From Spirosoma agri (GTDB lineage: Bacteria > Bacteroidota > Bacteroidia > Cytophagales > Spirosomataceae), in NCBI RefSeq assembly GCF_010747415.1, contig NZ_JAAGNZ010000001.1, positions 372,001 through 436,000 on the forward strand: DNA of 64,000 nt, written 5' to 3'. Positions 16,237 through 25,008 of the stretch are shown one piece after another. Under the pieces are notes generated by a model. It was given only the letters and a program-made list of their open reading frames with translations. It was not told where the DNA came from and did no database searches. How positions within the stretch are numbered: the first letter of the stretch is position 1; every line of letters begins with the position of its first letter. A program made the translations under genes and the position numbers.

Positions 16237-18711
16237 CTATCGCCGTCCGCGGCCACCACGCCGGTTTTCACCTTTGGCAGCTGTACCTTCTTTACCCCGC
16301 GACGAAGAGCGAGACTGATTGTTATTGCGTCGACTGGATTGACCCGACTGACGACCAGCTTTGGAGTCCTGAACGTGACCGGCTTTATCGCTGACCAGCG
16401 CAAAGTCCATGCTCCGGCGGCCAAGATTCGTTTCCTTCACCCGAACCTCTACCTGATCGCCAAACGTGTACATCTTTTTGCTGCGTTGCCCAACAATACG
16501 GTAGTTGTCCTTATCGAACTCGTAGAAATCATCGCTCAGGTCCTGCATCCGAACAAGTCCCTCACAGCTGTTCTCCGTAATTTCGACAAAAATACCGAAT
16601 TCGGTAACCCCCGAGATCACACCAGCAAACGTCCGATCCGGTTCCATGCGACTCATGAACTCAACTTGTTTGTATTTGACGCTGGCTCGTTCGGCATCAG
16701 CGGCCATTTTTTCGCGGGCCGATGCGTGTTTGCACTGATCTTCCAGTAAGTCACGTTCCGCCGGTTTTCCCTTATCCAGGTAATGTTGCAACAAGCGGTG
16801 AGCCATCATATCCGGATAGCGTCGAATCGGTGAGGTGAAATGCGAGTAGCGCCGGAACGCCAGACCAAAGTGGCCTAAATCTTCCGTGCTATACCGCGCT
16901 TTTGACATGGTCCGCACCGCAAGTTGCTGAAGCATATTTGCTTCGGGTTTCCCTTCGATGCTGGCCATAAACCGGTTCATCGAGTTCGACAGGTGATCGT
17001 CATCCAGCTTAAGCTTATAGCCCAACCGTCCGGCAAAATCAGCGAATTGCTGTAGCTTCTGATCATCAGGTCCTTCGTGAACCCGGTACACCATCGTGTT
17101 TTCTTCTCCGCCCTTATTGCGTTTGGATAACGAATGGACGAATTCCGCTACGCGTTTATTGGCCAGCAGCATAAACTCTTCAATGAGTTTATTAGTATCC
17201 TGCCGGAGTTTCGGGTAAACTGACAAAGGCACGCCGTTCTCGTCTAGTTTGAACCGTACCTCAACCGTCTCGAAGTTGATCGCGCCGTGTTTGAAACGCT
17301 CGTCGCGCAGTTTATACGCTAGTTCGTTCAGTAGCTGAAGTTCAGCCAGATAATCGCCCTTGCTGTTGTTGAGGATTTCCTGCGCTTCTTCGTACGAAAA
17401 ACGACGGTTCGAGTGAGTCGCTGTACGCCCGAACCATTCGTTCACGATTTTAGCATCGGGCGTTAGCTCAAATACCGCCGAGAACGTGAGTTTATCCTCA
17501 TTTGGCCGTAGCGAGCACAACCCGTTCGACAATTTTTCGGGAAGCATCGGCACAACGCGATCGACCAGATAAACCGATGTCGCGCGTTTGAACGCTTCTT
17601 CTTCCAGCTTTGAGCCGGGTTTGACGTAGTTTGTAACATCGGCAATGTGCACGCCAATTTCGTAGTTGCCATTGTCGAGCATCTGTACCGACAAGGCATC
17701 ATCGAAGTCCTTCGCGTCGACGGGATCGATGGTGAAGGTGGTCACGTCGCGCATGTCGCGCCGTTTCGCCAGATCTTTTTTCAGGATTTTTGTCGGAATG
17801 GCTTCGGCTTCCTGTTCCACATCCTCCGGGAAATGAATCGGCAGACCAAATTCCGCCAGAATCGCGTGCATCTCCGTATTGTTCTGCCCCGCTACGCCCA
17901 ACACGGTAACGACTTCGCCTTCAAAGCGTTGTTTGCTGCTGTGCGGGTCCGGATATTTCACCAGACGTACGATAACTTTGTCGCCGTCGTTGGCGGCACC
18001 CAGTTTTTCTTTTGGAATGAAAATGTCATCGTAAATCTTTTTGCTGTCGGGGATAACGAAGCCGTAGGTCGGCCATACCTCGATACGCCCAACAAGCTCC
18101 GTACGACCACGCTCAATGATATTAGCTACTTTACCCTCGATCCGGCGTCGCGAACGTCCGCCCGATTCATTGCGCGAGTCAGCAAAGCGGACTACGCGCA
18201 CCTTGTCGCCATCAACGGCTCCGGCAAGGTCTTCGGTCGATACCCATATGTCGTCGTTGCGGTCGCCCCTCGTACCAGTGAGCGAGGTAGGAATAACAAA
18301 GGCAAAGCGCGAGTTGACGTGATCAACGACACCCTCCGTAAGATTCGCATCTTCATCGCTCTGGTAACTGCCGTCGGGATGACGGACCAGCGTACCCTCG
18401 TCGGTGAGCTCGCCCAGCAGGCCATGTACGAGCAATTTCATTTTCCGGTCAAACACGTCGAAGTGCTCAAGCACCTGTTCCTGCGTAAATGACTCCTTGT
18501 CGTTGATCTGAAAAAACGCCATCAGGTCGTTTTTCAACTCATCCAGGTACGAATCAGCCTGTATAATTGGCCTGGCCTTGCCGGATTGTTTGTCGAGGCC
18601 CTTTTCCCGCGAGCGAGACGGAGTCGAACTACCTGTCGTGGGCCGGCTCTTTCCCGACCGGGCTCCATCAGGCTTACTATATTTATTCTGTTTTGGTTTT
18701 TCGTTCTTCAT
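16237..18711 (-). CDS. rnr: Ribonuclease R
   Basis: This 824-residue 3'-5' exoribonuclease degrades structured RNA. The order is a basic low-complexity N-terminus (1-50), a winged-helix-like and cold-shock region, the RNB catalytic domain, an S1 domain and a basic Arg/Gly/Ser tail. In the RNB domain, FTIDPVDAKDFDDALSV (around residue 330) holds the four metal-binding aspartates. HFTSPIRRYPDMMAHR is the other hallmark. The S1 domain reads FAGVISGVTEFGIFVEITEN. Length is normal for RNase R. The Lys/Arg-rich ends probably bind RNA or ribosomes. It is convergent with the DUF5916 gene. A palindromic repeat separates it from the exonuclease-like gene upstream. Confidence 0.95.
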   Translation of the reverse strand: MKNEKPKQNKYSKPDGARSGKSRPTTGSSTPSRSREKGLDKQSGKARPIIQADSYLDELKNDLMAFFQINDKESFTQEQVLEHFDVFDRKMKLLVHGLLGELTDEGTLVRHPDGSYQSDEDANLTEGVVDHVNSRFAFVIPTSLTGTRGDRNDDIWVSTEDLAGAVDGDKVRVVRFADSRNESGGRSRRRIEGKVANIIERGRTELVGRIEVWPTYGFVIPDSKKIYDDIFIPKEKLGAANDGDKVIVRLVKYPDPHSSKQRFEGEVVTVLGVAGQNNTEMHAILAEFGLPIHFPEDVEQEAEAIPTKILKKDLAKRRDMRDVTTFTIDPVDAKDFDDALSVQMLDNGNYEIGVHIADVTNYVKPGSKLEEEAFKRATSVYLVDRVVPMLPEKLSNGLCSLRPNEDKLTFSAVFELTPDAKIVNEWFGRTATHSNRRFSYEEAQEILNNSKGDYLAELQLLNELAYKLRDERFKHGAINFETVEVRFKLDENGVPLSVYPKLRQDTNKLIEEFMLLANKRVAEFVHSLSKRNKGGEENTMVYRVHEGPDDQKLQQFADFAGRLGYKLKLDDDHLSNSMNRFMASIEGKPEANMLQQLAVRTMSKARYSTEDLGHFGLAFRRYSHFTSPIRRYPDMMAHRLLQHYLDKGKPAERDLLEDQCKHASAREKMAADAERASVKYKQVEFMSRMEPDRTFAGVISGVTEFGIFVEITENSCEGLVRMQDLSDDFYEFDKDNYRIVGQRSKKMYTFGDQVEVRVKETNLGRRSMDFALVSDKAGHVQDSKAGRQSGQSSRRNNNQSRSSSRGKEGTAAKGENRRGGRGRR

Positions 18712-18748
18712 GTAAAATGCTCGGCTGAATCAGCGAGCGAAAATGGTT

Positions 18749-18825
18749 AAACACAGAGCAGACCGGGCGCTTCACAGAGTGTACAGAGACGTCTGCCCCC
18801 CGTTTGTCCTCTTTTCTCTGTGTTT
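18749..18825. repeat. Palindromic intergenic repeat with CACAGAG units
   Basis: Outer arms AAACACAGAG (18749-18758) and CTCTGTGTTT (18816-18825) are perfect inverted copies. Inner arms GCAGAC (18758-18763) and GTCTGC (18791-18796) nest inside. The left half contains short direct units ACACAGAG, TCACAGAG and GTACAGAG. It fills the gap between rnr and the exonuclease-like gene. The design matches interspersed palindromic repeats found in many environmental bacteria; mobility is not shown. Confidence 0.55.
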
Positions 18826-18834
18826 GATAATCCG

Positions 18835-19572
18835 TCAGTCACTCATGACTATATGCTCGTCGGCCACGAGCGGGGCACCTACCATGCGCATGTATACCTG
18901 CACGAGCATGACCATTGAGTCGCGCGCATACTGCTCGATGCGGGGCCAATCGTGATCTCGGTAGTAAACGTCGCTAGTGCGGTCGCCCATCCATTCGAGT
19001 GGGCGCGTTGGTACATTTAGTACGGCTGCCAGCAGATCGAGCGGCACAAAATGCCGCTTATCGCCAAACTGCCATTGTTCGAGGGTGTCCTTGTGTAGAA
19101 TTTCCCACGGTTTTTTGCCCGAAATCTGTAAAGCGGGTGGCAATGGCAACCCATTGACCATCAACCGTCGGCACAGATAAGGAAAATCAAATTCCTTGCC
19201 ATTATGGGCGCAGAACGTCAATTCGCCGGGTGGGTAGCGGTTGACAATGGTTAGAAACTCCTGTAAAATAGCTCCCTCATCGTCGTTACTCAATACTTTG
19301 ACCTTCAGATGCGGCTTGTCATCGTCGTCAAAAAATAAGCCGCCAACACCAATGCAGATAATTTTTCCAAACTCGGCAAACGAAGAAGCCCGACGGTCGT
19401 ACCAGCCAGCAGCCGAAAGCTCTTCTTCGCTTTTAAAATAACGGCTTTTTTCTTCCCATTGCCGCTGCAAGCGTGGTTCTACTGACAATAGCGACGGCTC
19501 ACCGGCTACTGTTTTGAGGTCGATAAACAGAAAGTTTTTTAGACGACGTTTCCAGGAGACGGCTTGGGGCAT
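18835..19572 (-). CDS. DEDD-type 3'-5' exonuclease-like protein with altered catalytic residues
   Basis: This 245-residue protein resembles the predicted exonucleases related to the proofreading domain of family B DNA polymerase (RNase H fold, no polymerase domain). Exo I should read DxE, but here it is D18-L-K20 in FLFIDLKTV. Exo II is present: FCAHNGKEFDFPYL with its Asp near residue 130. Exo III should read YxxxD, but here it is Y215-A-R-D218-S219, so Ser stands in the usual Asp position. KKPWEILHKDTLEQWQFGD and EFGKIICIGVG match the family well. The two changes suggest weak or no nuclease activity; a binding role is possible. It is last in an apparent operon with lipB and a conserved unknown gene, 18 bases after the latter. 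Confidence 0.75.
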   Translation of the reverse strand: MPQAVSWKRRLKNFLFIDLKTVAGEPSLLSVEPRLQRQWEEKSRYFKSEEELSAAGWYDRRASSFAEFGKIICIGVGGLFFDDDDKPHLKVKVLSNDDEGAILQEFLTIVNRYPPGELTFCAHNGKEFDFPYLCRRLMVNGLPLPPALQISGKKPWEILHKDTLEQWQFGDKRHFVPLDLLAAVLNVPTRPLEWMGDRTSDVYYRDHDWPRIEQYARDSMVMLVQVYMRMVGAPLVADEHIVMSD

Positions 19573-19590
19573 AGAAAGCGATTAAGAAAT

Positions 19591-19995
19591 TTATTCATGC
19601 AAAATTCCTTCCAGACCCAGCGCCGGCACCGTAACAAGGTGTTCTTCGATAATACTGTCTGGCACGAAGATAAACTTTTTGTCAAAAATCTGATCGCCGA
19701 TGAAGTAGCTGACCCAGTACTCGTTATTCAAATGAAAAACGTCGGGCATAATGGACTCAACAACCTCATACGCGTTTGGTTTGATCTCGACGAAGAAGTG
19801 CCGTAATGTTGATGTTTTTTGCTCTTCATCCTTTAATTGACCGTATCCCTTCGACGTAACGAATACGGTTGTGATGGGCACTTCGTTCTGATTGATCAAA
19901 AATACCTGCCAATCATACGTCCCAACTTCATTCTTTTTCCGGGCAATGACTATCTGTACGCCCTCGACGGGCAAAAAATTAATGTCTTTTTTCAT
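19591..19995 (-). CDS. Conserved Bacteroidota protein of unknown function
   Basis: This is a 134-residue protein without signal peptide or membrane segment. It begins MKKDINFLPVEGVQIVIARK and contains WQVFLINQNEVPITTVFVTS, then KGYG, which suggests a beta-sandwich-like soluble protein. I believe it belongs to a conserved Bacteroidota family, but I know no function. It sits between lipB (27 bases upstream) and the exonuclease-like gene (18 bases downstream), same strand, so the three are probably co-transcribed. The ATG at 19995 is the only sensible start. Confidence 0.65.
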   Translation of the reverse strand: MKKDINFLPVEGVQIVIARKKNEVGTYDWQVFLINQNEVPITTVFVTSKGYGQLKDEEQKTSTLRHFFVEIKPNAYEVVESIMPDVFHLNNEYWVSYFIGDQIFDKKFIFVPDSIIEEHLVTVPALGLEGILHE

Positions 19996-20022
19996 GTTCA
20001 GGAACGCGGACGGAACCCGCGT

Positions 20023-20772
20023 CTATGCCAACAAGGTGCGGATTTCGGCCCGCGTTACTAAATTCATTTCAAACAAATCAGCCATGTGTCCCTGAACCCG
20101 ACCGGCGACCTCAGTCAAGGGTACGGGGTGGCCCAACTCTACTGCCAGCGATGTAACCGCTTTATCGGCAATGCCACAGGGGACAATATGGCCAAAATAA
20201 CTCAAATCTGTATTGACGTTCAACGCAAAACCGTGCATCGTTACCCAACGGCTTGCTTTTACACCCATCGCACAGATTTTTCGTGGATTTGGCCCGCCAT
20301 CATAATCGAGCCATACGCCCGTCGAACCGTCAATCCGCCCCGCATTCAGGCCATAATCGGCCATCGTCAGGATAATTGACTCTTCCAGCAAGCGCATATA
20401 CCGGTGAATATCGGTAAAGAAATTATCTAAATCCAGAATCGGGTAACCGACCAGTTGGCCGGGCCCATGGTAAGTAATATCACCACCGCGTCGGATCTTA
20501 AAAAACGTGGCACCAAATTCCTGATTTAGTCGGGCTTCATCGACCAATAAGTTATCCTCATGACCGCTCGTGCCGAGCGTATACACGTGCGGATGCTCGC
20601 AGAAAAGCAGGTAGTTAGACGTTGGTTGCTGCTCGGCCGAAGGACGACTTCGATTGAGCAGTTTCTCATTGACGATTGTGGCAAACAGACGCTCCTGCTC
20701 ATCCCAGGCCGCCTGATACTCAATCAATCCCAATTCCCGAATGTCAACTTGCTTATTGATGCGACTATTCAT
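20023..20772 (-). CDS. lipB: Octanoyl-[acyl carrier protein]:protein octanoyltransferase
   Basis: This 249-residue cytosolic enzyme moves octanoyl groups from ACP to the lipoyl domains of 2-oxoacid dehydrogenases and GcvH, the first step of lipoate synthesis. Motifs are CEHPHVYTLG, the signature RRGGDITYHGPGQLVGYPIL, the catalytic lysine in KICAMGVKASRWVTMHGFAL and the catalytic cysteine in GHIVPCGIADKAVTSL. Length is normal. It is the first gene of an apparent three-gene operon. The window also has gcvP, whose complex needs lipoylated GcvH, though at 37 kb distance this is only a functional link. Confidence 0.95.
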   Translation of the reverse strand: MNSRINKQVDIRELGLIEYQAAWDEQERLFATIVNEKLLNRSRPSAEQQPTSNYLLFCEHPHVYTLGTSGHEDNLLVDEARLNQEFGATFFKIRRGGDITYHGPGQLVGYPILDLDNFFTDIHRYMRLLEESIILTMADYGLNAGRIDGSTGVWLDYDGGPNPRKICAMGVKASRWVTMHGFALNVNTDLSYFGHIVPCGIADKAVTSLAVELGHPVPLTEVAGRVQGHMADLFEMNLVTRAEIRTLLA

Positions 20773-20875
20773 TGCTTTGCCAAAAAACGGGCTTTCACGT
20801 CAGCGTATCCGTCATCTTAACAACAAGAGAAATGCCCGATTTCGTTCGATTCGTACCTTGTAACACACGTAGTCA

Positions 20876-21229
20876 ATGGCCCAACACAACGAAACCGGCA
20901 AGCAGGGAGAAGCCGAAGCAGTTCGCTATCTGCAAGACAAAGGCTATGAAATTATGACCCGAAATTACCGTTACCAACACGCCGAAATTGATCTCGTAGC
21001 CAGAAAAGGGAAGATTTTGGTTTTTGTAGAGGTCAAAACCCGCAGTAACCTCAGCTACGGAAATCCGGAAGAGTTTGTCTCCTATACCAAGTCCCGGCTC
21101 GTGATGAAAGCCGCCGAACACTACGTTTTCGCCCATAATTGGCTGCACGACGTTCGCTTCGACATTGTTGCCGTTACGCTGGCTGGTAGTGAGTTGCGTG
21201 TCCGGCATATTGAAGACGCGTTTTATTGA
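20876..21229 (+). CDS. yraN: YraN / UPF0102 family endonuclease-like protein
   Basis: This 117-residue protein has the restriction-endonuclease-like fold of UPF0102. The pattern GEAEAVRYLQDKGYEI, NYRYQHAEIDLVARKG and LVFVEVKTRSNLSYGNPEE carries the expected D and ExK residues of a PD-(D/E)xK site. Family members are linked to Holliday-junction or stalled-fork handling, but the role is not well established. It is divergent from lipB across about 100 bp. Length is typical. Confidence 0.88.
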   Translation: MAQHNETGKQGEAEAVRYLQDKGYEIMTRNYRYQHAEIDLVARKGKILVFVEVKTRSNLSYGNPEEFVSYTKSRLVMKAAEHYVFAHNWLHDVRFDIVAVTLAGSELRVRHIEDAFY

Positions 21230-21340
21230 TACCGTGATTACTAACTCGACCAGAAGGTGCAGTTTCGTTCATTAAGATTTAATCCAGGTTTCGGTTTTTG
21301 CTAAATTATTCTGGTGCTATTAACGTTACTATAAAGCAAT

Positions 21341-21348
21341 TACATTTG
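21341..21348 (+). promoter_or_regulatory. Candidate -7 box for the S41 protease gene
   Basis: TACATTTG matches TAnnTTTG exactly, 15 bases before the ATG at 21364. No -33 TTG lies at proper spacing, and the implied leader is very short. Confidence 0.3.
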
Positions 21349-21363
21349 ATTTCAACCCATTCT

Positions 21364-22830
21364 ATGACGAGAAATTCTTTTACGCGCCCTGCACTGCTTT
21401 TTGCGCTTTCAGGTGCGTTATTGCTCACTTCATGCAAGAAAAACAACGATGTTAATCCAGCTACGGGTTCAACCGGTACGTCAGTAACCAGCCCTACTTC
21501 AACAAGCCAGGGGGTCAACGACTGGATACTAGCCAACATGCAGTATTACTACCTTTGGAATGATAAAATTCCGGCTAATCCTGACAAAACTCTGGGACCC
21601 AAAGAATTTTTCAACTCGCTGCTGTATGACATTACCAACACAGCTAATGTCAACCGGGACCGCTTCTCCTGGATTCGGGAAAGTGCCGAAGAACTAAAAG
21701 CTTCATTGGGTGGGCAGTCAAAAACGACGGGTATTCAGTACAGACTCTATTATAAAGACCAATCGAAAACCAATCTGATCGGGTCCGTGCTTTACGTGCT
21801 TCCCGGATCACCAGCGGTTGCGGCTGGATTTAAACGGGGAGATATTTTTACGAGTGTGAATGGACAGATACTAACGCTCAGCAATTATGCCGAACTGTTA
21901 GCTGCCGACGCATTGACCTTCGGTATGGCTAGTCTTGTCAATGGCGTTCTTACAGAAAATGTCCAGAAAAGGCAGGTGACTCCCGTTGTGTTTCAGGAAG
22001 ATCCTGTATTGCTCGATACAACCTACACGATTGGTGGCAAAACGGTTGGCTATGTGGTGTACAATCAATTTATTCCCGGCGTCTACAACGGTAGTTCTAC
22101 GGATAAGACCTTCGACAACAAGCTGGATAATATCTTCAGCAAGTTCAAGCAGAAAGGCGTGAACGAACTGGTACTCGATCTGCGCTACAATCCGGGCGGG
22201 TACGTGAGTTCGTCAACGAATCTGGCTAGTCTGATCGGTAGAAATATCGATGCCTCGAAAGTTTTCTACGCCCAGCAGTGGAACGCAACGGTCACCGCAG
22301 ACAATGACAAAAAGTACGGGTCGGGCTGGAACACGCAGAAGTTTTCCGCAAAAGCTGCTAACATCGGTGGAAACCTGAGCCGGTTGTTTGTGCTGACATC
22401 GAACAGTACCGCATCGGCCAGTGAACTGATCATCAATGGCCTTCGTCCGTTCATGACCGTAACGACAATCGGGACCACAACGGTTGGTAAAAATGTCGGC
22501 TCGATTACTATTTCTGACGATACAGGTCAGATCAAATGGGGGATGCAACCCCTTACATTCAGGTCGGCCAATGCGCAGGGCTTTTCGGATTATGCGACCG
22601 GTTTCGCTCCTACTGTTGAGGTGAAAGAGCCGTCGACGGGCATGAAACCATTTGGCGATCTAACCGAGCCATTGCTGAGTGAAGCCATCTACCAGATTAG
22701 CGGAACGCGGACGACGACTCGCCGGGGCGTTGCGAATGCGGCTGTTCTAGTGGATGTGGCTTCCTCGATCGATCAGAAGGCTGGCGGTGGCAATATGTTC
22801 CTGGAAAAATCGGGTGAATTGCTTAAATAA
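21364..22830 (+). CDS. S41-family (C-terminal processing) protease lipoprotein
   Basis: This is a 488-residue lipoprotein; the signal peptide ends in LLTSC with Cys24 lipidated. After a Thr/Ser linker comes an S41 N-terminal region (NDWILANMQYYYLWNDKIP), a PDZ domain (LYVLPGSPAVAAGFKRGDIF), and the S41 peptidase domain. The serine lies in LTSNSTASASELIINGLRP, and the candidate partner lysine in TTVGKNVGS. LRYNPGGYVSSS is the other hallmark. It should cut the C-termini of envelope proteins in the periplasm or at the surface. ATG 21364 was chosen over an upstream in-frame start at 21298 because it gives a standard lipoprotein signal. A terminator follows at 22850. Confidence 0.88.
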   Translation: MTRNSFTRPALLFALSGALLLTSCKKNNDVNPATGSTGTSVTSPTSTSQGVNDWILANMQYYYLWNDKIPANPDKTLGPKEFFNSLLYDITNTANVNRDRFSWIRESAEELKASLGGQSKTTGIQYRLYYKDQSKTNLIGSVLYVLPGSPAVAAGFKRGDIFTSVNGQILTLSNYAELLAADALTFGMASLVNGVLTENVQKRQVTPVVFQEDPVLLDTTYTIGGKTVGYVVYNQFIPGVYNGSSTDKTFDNKLDNIFSKFKQKGVNELVLDLRYNPGGYVSSSTNLASLIGRNIDASKVFYAQQWNATVTADNDKKYGSGWNTQKFSAKAANIGGNLSRLFVLTSNSTASASELIINGLRPFMTVTTIGTTTVGKNVGSITISDDTGQIKWGMQPLTFRSANAQGFSDYATGFAPTVEVKEPSTGMKPFGDLTEPLLSEAIYQISGTRTTTRRGVANAAVLVDVASSIDQKAGGGNMFLEKSGELLK

Positions 22831-22849
22831 TACGCCTTCTCCGCTTAAT

Positions 22850-22882
22850 GCAAAAGGGCAATCCATTGGATTGTCTTTTTGC
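22850..22882 (+). terminator. Intrinsic terminator after the S41 protease gene
   Basis: A 15-bp stem (two G-U pairs) from GCAAAAGGGCAATCC and GGATTGTCTTTTTGC closes an ATT loop, 19 bases after the stop codon. Confidence 0.75.
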
Positions 22883-23021
22883 TTGTTATACGAATTCCCG
22901 GCAAGGCAAGTTAGGACTTGAAGACGAACAATGGGCCTGGAATGGGCGTTTTTGGATACGACGGGCGTGGCTTTTGAATCTTTATATCCGTAACTTTAGC
23001 ATCAGCAAGCAGCTACCTACC

Positions 23022-24491
23022 ATGTACGAAAAGAATATAGGTACTAAACAGAAAGCATTACGAATCAACCTGGATCGCCGTATTTACGGCTCTTTTGCGG
23101 AGATTGGAGCGGGGCAGGAAACAGCGGCCATGTTTTTTAAAGCCGGTGGTTCGTCAGGTACGATTGCCAAAACTATGTCGGCCTACGACATGACGTTCAG
23201 TGATTCAATTTATGGCGTCGAGGAGAGCGGTCGATATGTAGTTGAATCGCGACTCGTCAAGATGCTTAGTAAGGAATATAGTCTGTTAGAGAAACGATTA
23301 GCTGAAAAACGTGGTCCCGATACCACGTTTTTTGCGTTTGCCAATACCGTAGTCGCGCTTAATTACCAAAAAACGAATGACGCCCACGGCTGGATCGGCT
23401 GCCGGTTTCAGCTGACGCCACAGGGTGGTTACAACGATGTGATCATCCACGTCAGAATGCTGGATACCGAGAATATTTTACAGCAACAGGCGCTGGGTAT
23501 TATTGGTGTTAACCTGATTTATGGGTGTTACTATTACGCCAAATCACCCGAAACGCTTGTGTTGTCGTTGATGGACGATTTGTTGCCGGAGCGTATTCAG
23601 ATCGACATGATCCGGTTCAGCGGGACCGACTTCCCCGATGTCGATAACCGGCTAATGAGTCTGCACCTAGTGAAAAACGGGTTTACCGATGCCGCCTTGT
23701 TCGGTCCCGATGGTCAGGTGCTACAGCCGTCGGAAGCCCTCTACAAAAAGCATATCCTGGTCATGCGGGGCCGGTTGCGGCCGGTCACGAATGTGCAGAT
23801 GGACATGATCGAAAACGGCCTGAAGCAATTCGTCGCTGAACCCGATGTAGACGGAAATCGCGTGGTGTCAATGGCCGAGTTAACGCTTCATAACCTGAAG
23901 GCCAATGAACAGGGAATCGACGAAAAAGACTTTCTTGATCGGGTAGATATTCTGTGTTCTATGGGCCAGACAGTAATGATTTCCAATTATTTAGAGTATT
24001 ATAAATTGGTCGCTTATCTGGCTCGTCTTACCCGGTTGAAGATTGGTCTGGTCATCGGTATTCCTAATCTGGAGTACATTTTTGAGGAAGGCCATTACGA
24101 GTTTCTACCGGGTGGCATCCTGGAATCGTTCGCGACACTGTTCAGTCGGAAGGTTAAGCTATTCGTATATCCGACGCTGCGTAACAATGCGATTTACAGC
24201 TGCAACGAGTTTCAACTGCCACCAACGCTCGAGCCTTTGTTCAATTACCTGTCCCGCAACAACAAGATCGAGGATATTCGTAATTACAACGAGCAGAATC
24301 TACATATCTCGACCGACCATGTGCTGGAAATGATTCAGGCGGGGGAGGATGGCTGGGAGCAGATGGTCCCCGACCGGGTGGCAAAGCAGATCAAGGACAA
24401 TTGTCTGTTCGGCTATCCCTGCGAAGTGGAATATGTACCCATTGGGCAGCAGGTCCGGCAACAGCAGGAGGAGCAGGTTGCCGGTAGTTAA
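23022..24491 (+). CDS. Large conserved Bacteroidota cytosolic protein, function unknown
   Basis: This is a 489-residue soluble protein with no signal peptide or membrane helix. It begins MYEKNIGTKQKALRINLD, a start I recognise as conserved in Bacteroidota. Strongly conserved-looking blocks are GSFAEIGAGQETAAMFFKAG, TIAKTMSAYDMTFSDSIYG, FFAFANTVVALNY, LGIIGVNLIYGCYYY and DNRLMSLHLVKNGFTDAALF. Homologues are sometimes labelled as nicotinate-nucleotide adenylyltransferase or even TonB receptor, but no motif of either is visible, so I do not adopt these names. The frame is open upstream to 22848, but that part overlaps the preceding terminator, so ATG 23022 is used. The sequence conservation suggests a basic cell function. 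Confidence 0.75.
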   Translation: MYEKNIGTKQKALRINLDRRIYGSFAEIGAGQETAAMFFKAGGSSGTIAKTMSAYDMTFSDSIYGVEESGRYVVESRLVKMLSKEYSLLEKRLAEKRGPDTTFFAFANTVVALNYQKTNDAHGWIGCRFQLTPQGGYNDVIIHVRMLDTENILQQQALGIIGVNLIYGCYYYAKSPETLVLSLMDDLLPERIQIDMIRFSGTDFPDVDNRLMSLHLVKNGFTDAALFGPDGQVLQPSEALYKKHILVMRGRLRPVTNVQMDMIENGLKQFVAEPDVDGNRVVSMAELTLHNLKANEQGIDEKDFLDRVDILCSMGQTVMISNYLEYYKLVAYLARLTRLKIGLVIGIPNLEYIFEEGHYEFLPGGILESFATLFSRKVKLFVYPTLRNNAIYSCNEFQLPPTLEPLFNYLSRNNKIEDIRNYNEQNLHISTDHVLEMIQAGEDGWEQMVPDRVAKQIKDNCLFGYPCEVEYVPIGQQVRQQQEEQVAGS

Positions 24492-25008
24492 AATGGCGTT
24501 TGCCTGGGCTCGCTGATGATTTGGTAAACCCAGTCAAACTTTACACTCATCAATCGTTCCTTCCAGTGAATCATGCTGACCAGTGGCTACTACTCTCCCC
24601 AGCTGTCGGGCCACTGTATCAGTATGTTGAGAATAGCCAGATGAAGTCTGACGAACCCGCCGGAATCGCAAACTGGTAATCAGTTATTTATCTCGTCAGA
24701 CAATGATCACATTGAGCTATGGCGATCACCCGCTAAAACAGCCACTGTATAGCTTATTGCTGTTAACCTGTTGTGTCTCCAAGCTGAAAGTAAAGGGGCT
24801 AATTAGGTGTGTTGATCGAGGTAAAAAAATATATACGTATAAATACTTAGTATACAGGCCTAAATGGTTCTTTTTTACCTCAATATTTATCGGTTTACTC
24901 CAATTAAAGATAAAATAAGGTAAAAAAAACTGTGTAGTGATTAAAATATAGTCAGTAGAACACTAGTGCTTTCTACTTTATCCTGTGAAACAAAAACAGG
25001 ATAATTTC
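24492..25008. other. 517-bp region upstream of the susC gene
   Basis: I see no convincing gene. A 71-codon frame at 24703 has no recognisable features and is probably chance. The second half is very AT-rich. It contains an 11-bp perfect inverted repeat, GAGGTAAAAAA (24818-24828) and TTTTTTACCTC (24871-24881), separated by 42 bases. It likely holds the promoter and regulator sites for the SusC/SusD unit, but no consensus promoter stands out. Confidence 0.5.

Noticed and set aside
22848..23021. Upstream extension of the 489-residue protein
   Set aside because: It begins inside the intrinsic terminator of the S41 gene and is unlike the conserved N-terminus MYEKNIG.
24703..24918. 71-codon open frame upstream of susC
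   Set aside because: No recognisable features, AT-rich intergenic DNA, and better explained as chance within a control region.
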